DNA of 20,000 nt from Priapulus caudatus (taxonomy: Eukaryota > Priapulida > Priapulimorpha > Priapulimorphida > Priapulidae). A program made the position numbers and the translations under genes. The stretch spans positions 88,581 through 108,580 of the forward strand of contig NW_014577132.1 of assembly GCF_000485595.1 (NCBI RefSeq), written 5' to 3'. Under the pieces are notes generated by a model that had not been told where the DNA came from, searched no databases, and saw only the letters and a program-made list of their open reading frames with translations. Of this stretch, positions 19,920 to 20,000 are shown piece after piece (the stretch's first letter is position 1; every line of letters begins with the position of its first letter).

Positions 19920-20000
19920 ACACGATCATTACAATTTGCTGTTCGATAGAGCATGGCAAAATTTTGTATAAATATCAAATCAGTCATTTCCGGGCCTAAA

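Larger units (their letters stand above)
13534..20000 (+). repeat. Large direct duplication, copy 2
   Basis: Second copy of 1-7037, truncated by the right window edge. It starts at TACACTCGGTGATCACTG, matching TACCACTCGGTGATCACTG at position 1. Because copy 1 begins at the window edge, homology might extend further left than 13534 and this cannot be tested here. This copy is the more regular one: its minisatellite keeps strict 21/22-bp units and its transposon arms pair almost perfectly, whereas copy 1 shows scattered extra bases. It is therefore the better of the two for reading motifs, although it also seems to lack some bases. Confidence 0.95.

Overview
This window looks like non-coding DNA from a eukaryotic nuclear genome, most likely an invertebrate animal. 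It has abundant simple-sequence repeats, a small inverted-repeat transposon, TTAGGG telomere-type repeats and undepleted CpG. It has no dense open reading frames, operons or ribosome-binding sites. TTAGGG rather than TTAGG argues mildly against a typical arthropod, but these repeats sit inside a mobile element, so the taxon stays open. I recognise no protein-coding gene, rRNA or tRNA.

The main structure is a large direct duplication. Positions 1-7037 (copy 1) and 13534-20000 (copy 2) are the same sequence in the same order and orientation, offset by about 13.5 kb. Copy 1 runs off the left edge and copy 2 off the right, so the true length and type (tandem duplication, dispersed duplication, or the same locus assembled twice) cannot be fixed here. 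The copies differ overwhelmingly by 1-2 base insertions and deletions, with few substitutions, and copy 1 is about 9% longer. That pattern fits uncorrected long-read error better than evolution. Two internal rulers, a 21/22-bp minisatellite and the paired ends of a transposon, indicate that much of the noise is in copy 1.

Each copy contains, in order: a minisatellite of 21/22-bp units (467-807; 13968-14223); about 1.7 kb without recognised features; a CpG-rich block with C-run/A-run and purine tracts (about 2500-2880; 15820-16165); a second poly-C tract (3304; 16562); a 240-275 bp inverted-repeat element with a TTAGGG core (4204-4477; 17394-17635); about 2.4 kb of further unrecognised sequence with a palindrome near 5921; and a CT microsatellite (6917; 19889). 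Copy 1 alone has a G16 tract at 6746-6761.

The unduplicated middle (7038-13533) is mostly simple repeats: a GGCA/GGTA tetranucleotide array (8211-8653) ending in another short TTAGGG tract (8681-8718), a 600-bp GT-rich block (9241-9838), a short TA/CA microsatellite (10859-10894) and a 300-bp CA-rich block (11853-12152) that is inverted in composition relative to the GT block. Two open frames, 9839-10203 and 12301-12861, are the only weak candidates for coding sequence, and both may be chance. No interacting gene system is visible. The points of interest are the duplication and its error signature, the telomere-repeat-carrying transposon and the minisatellite.
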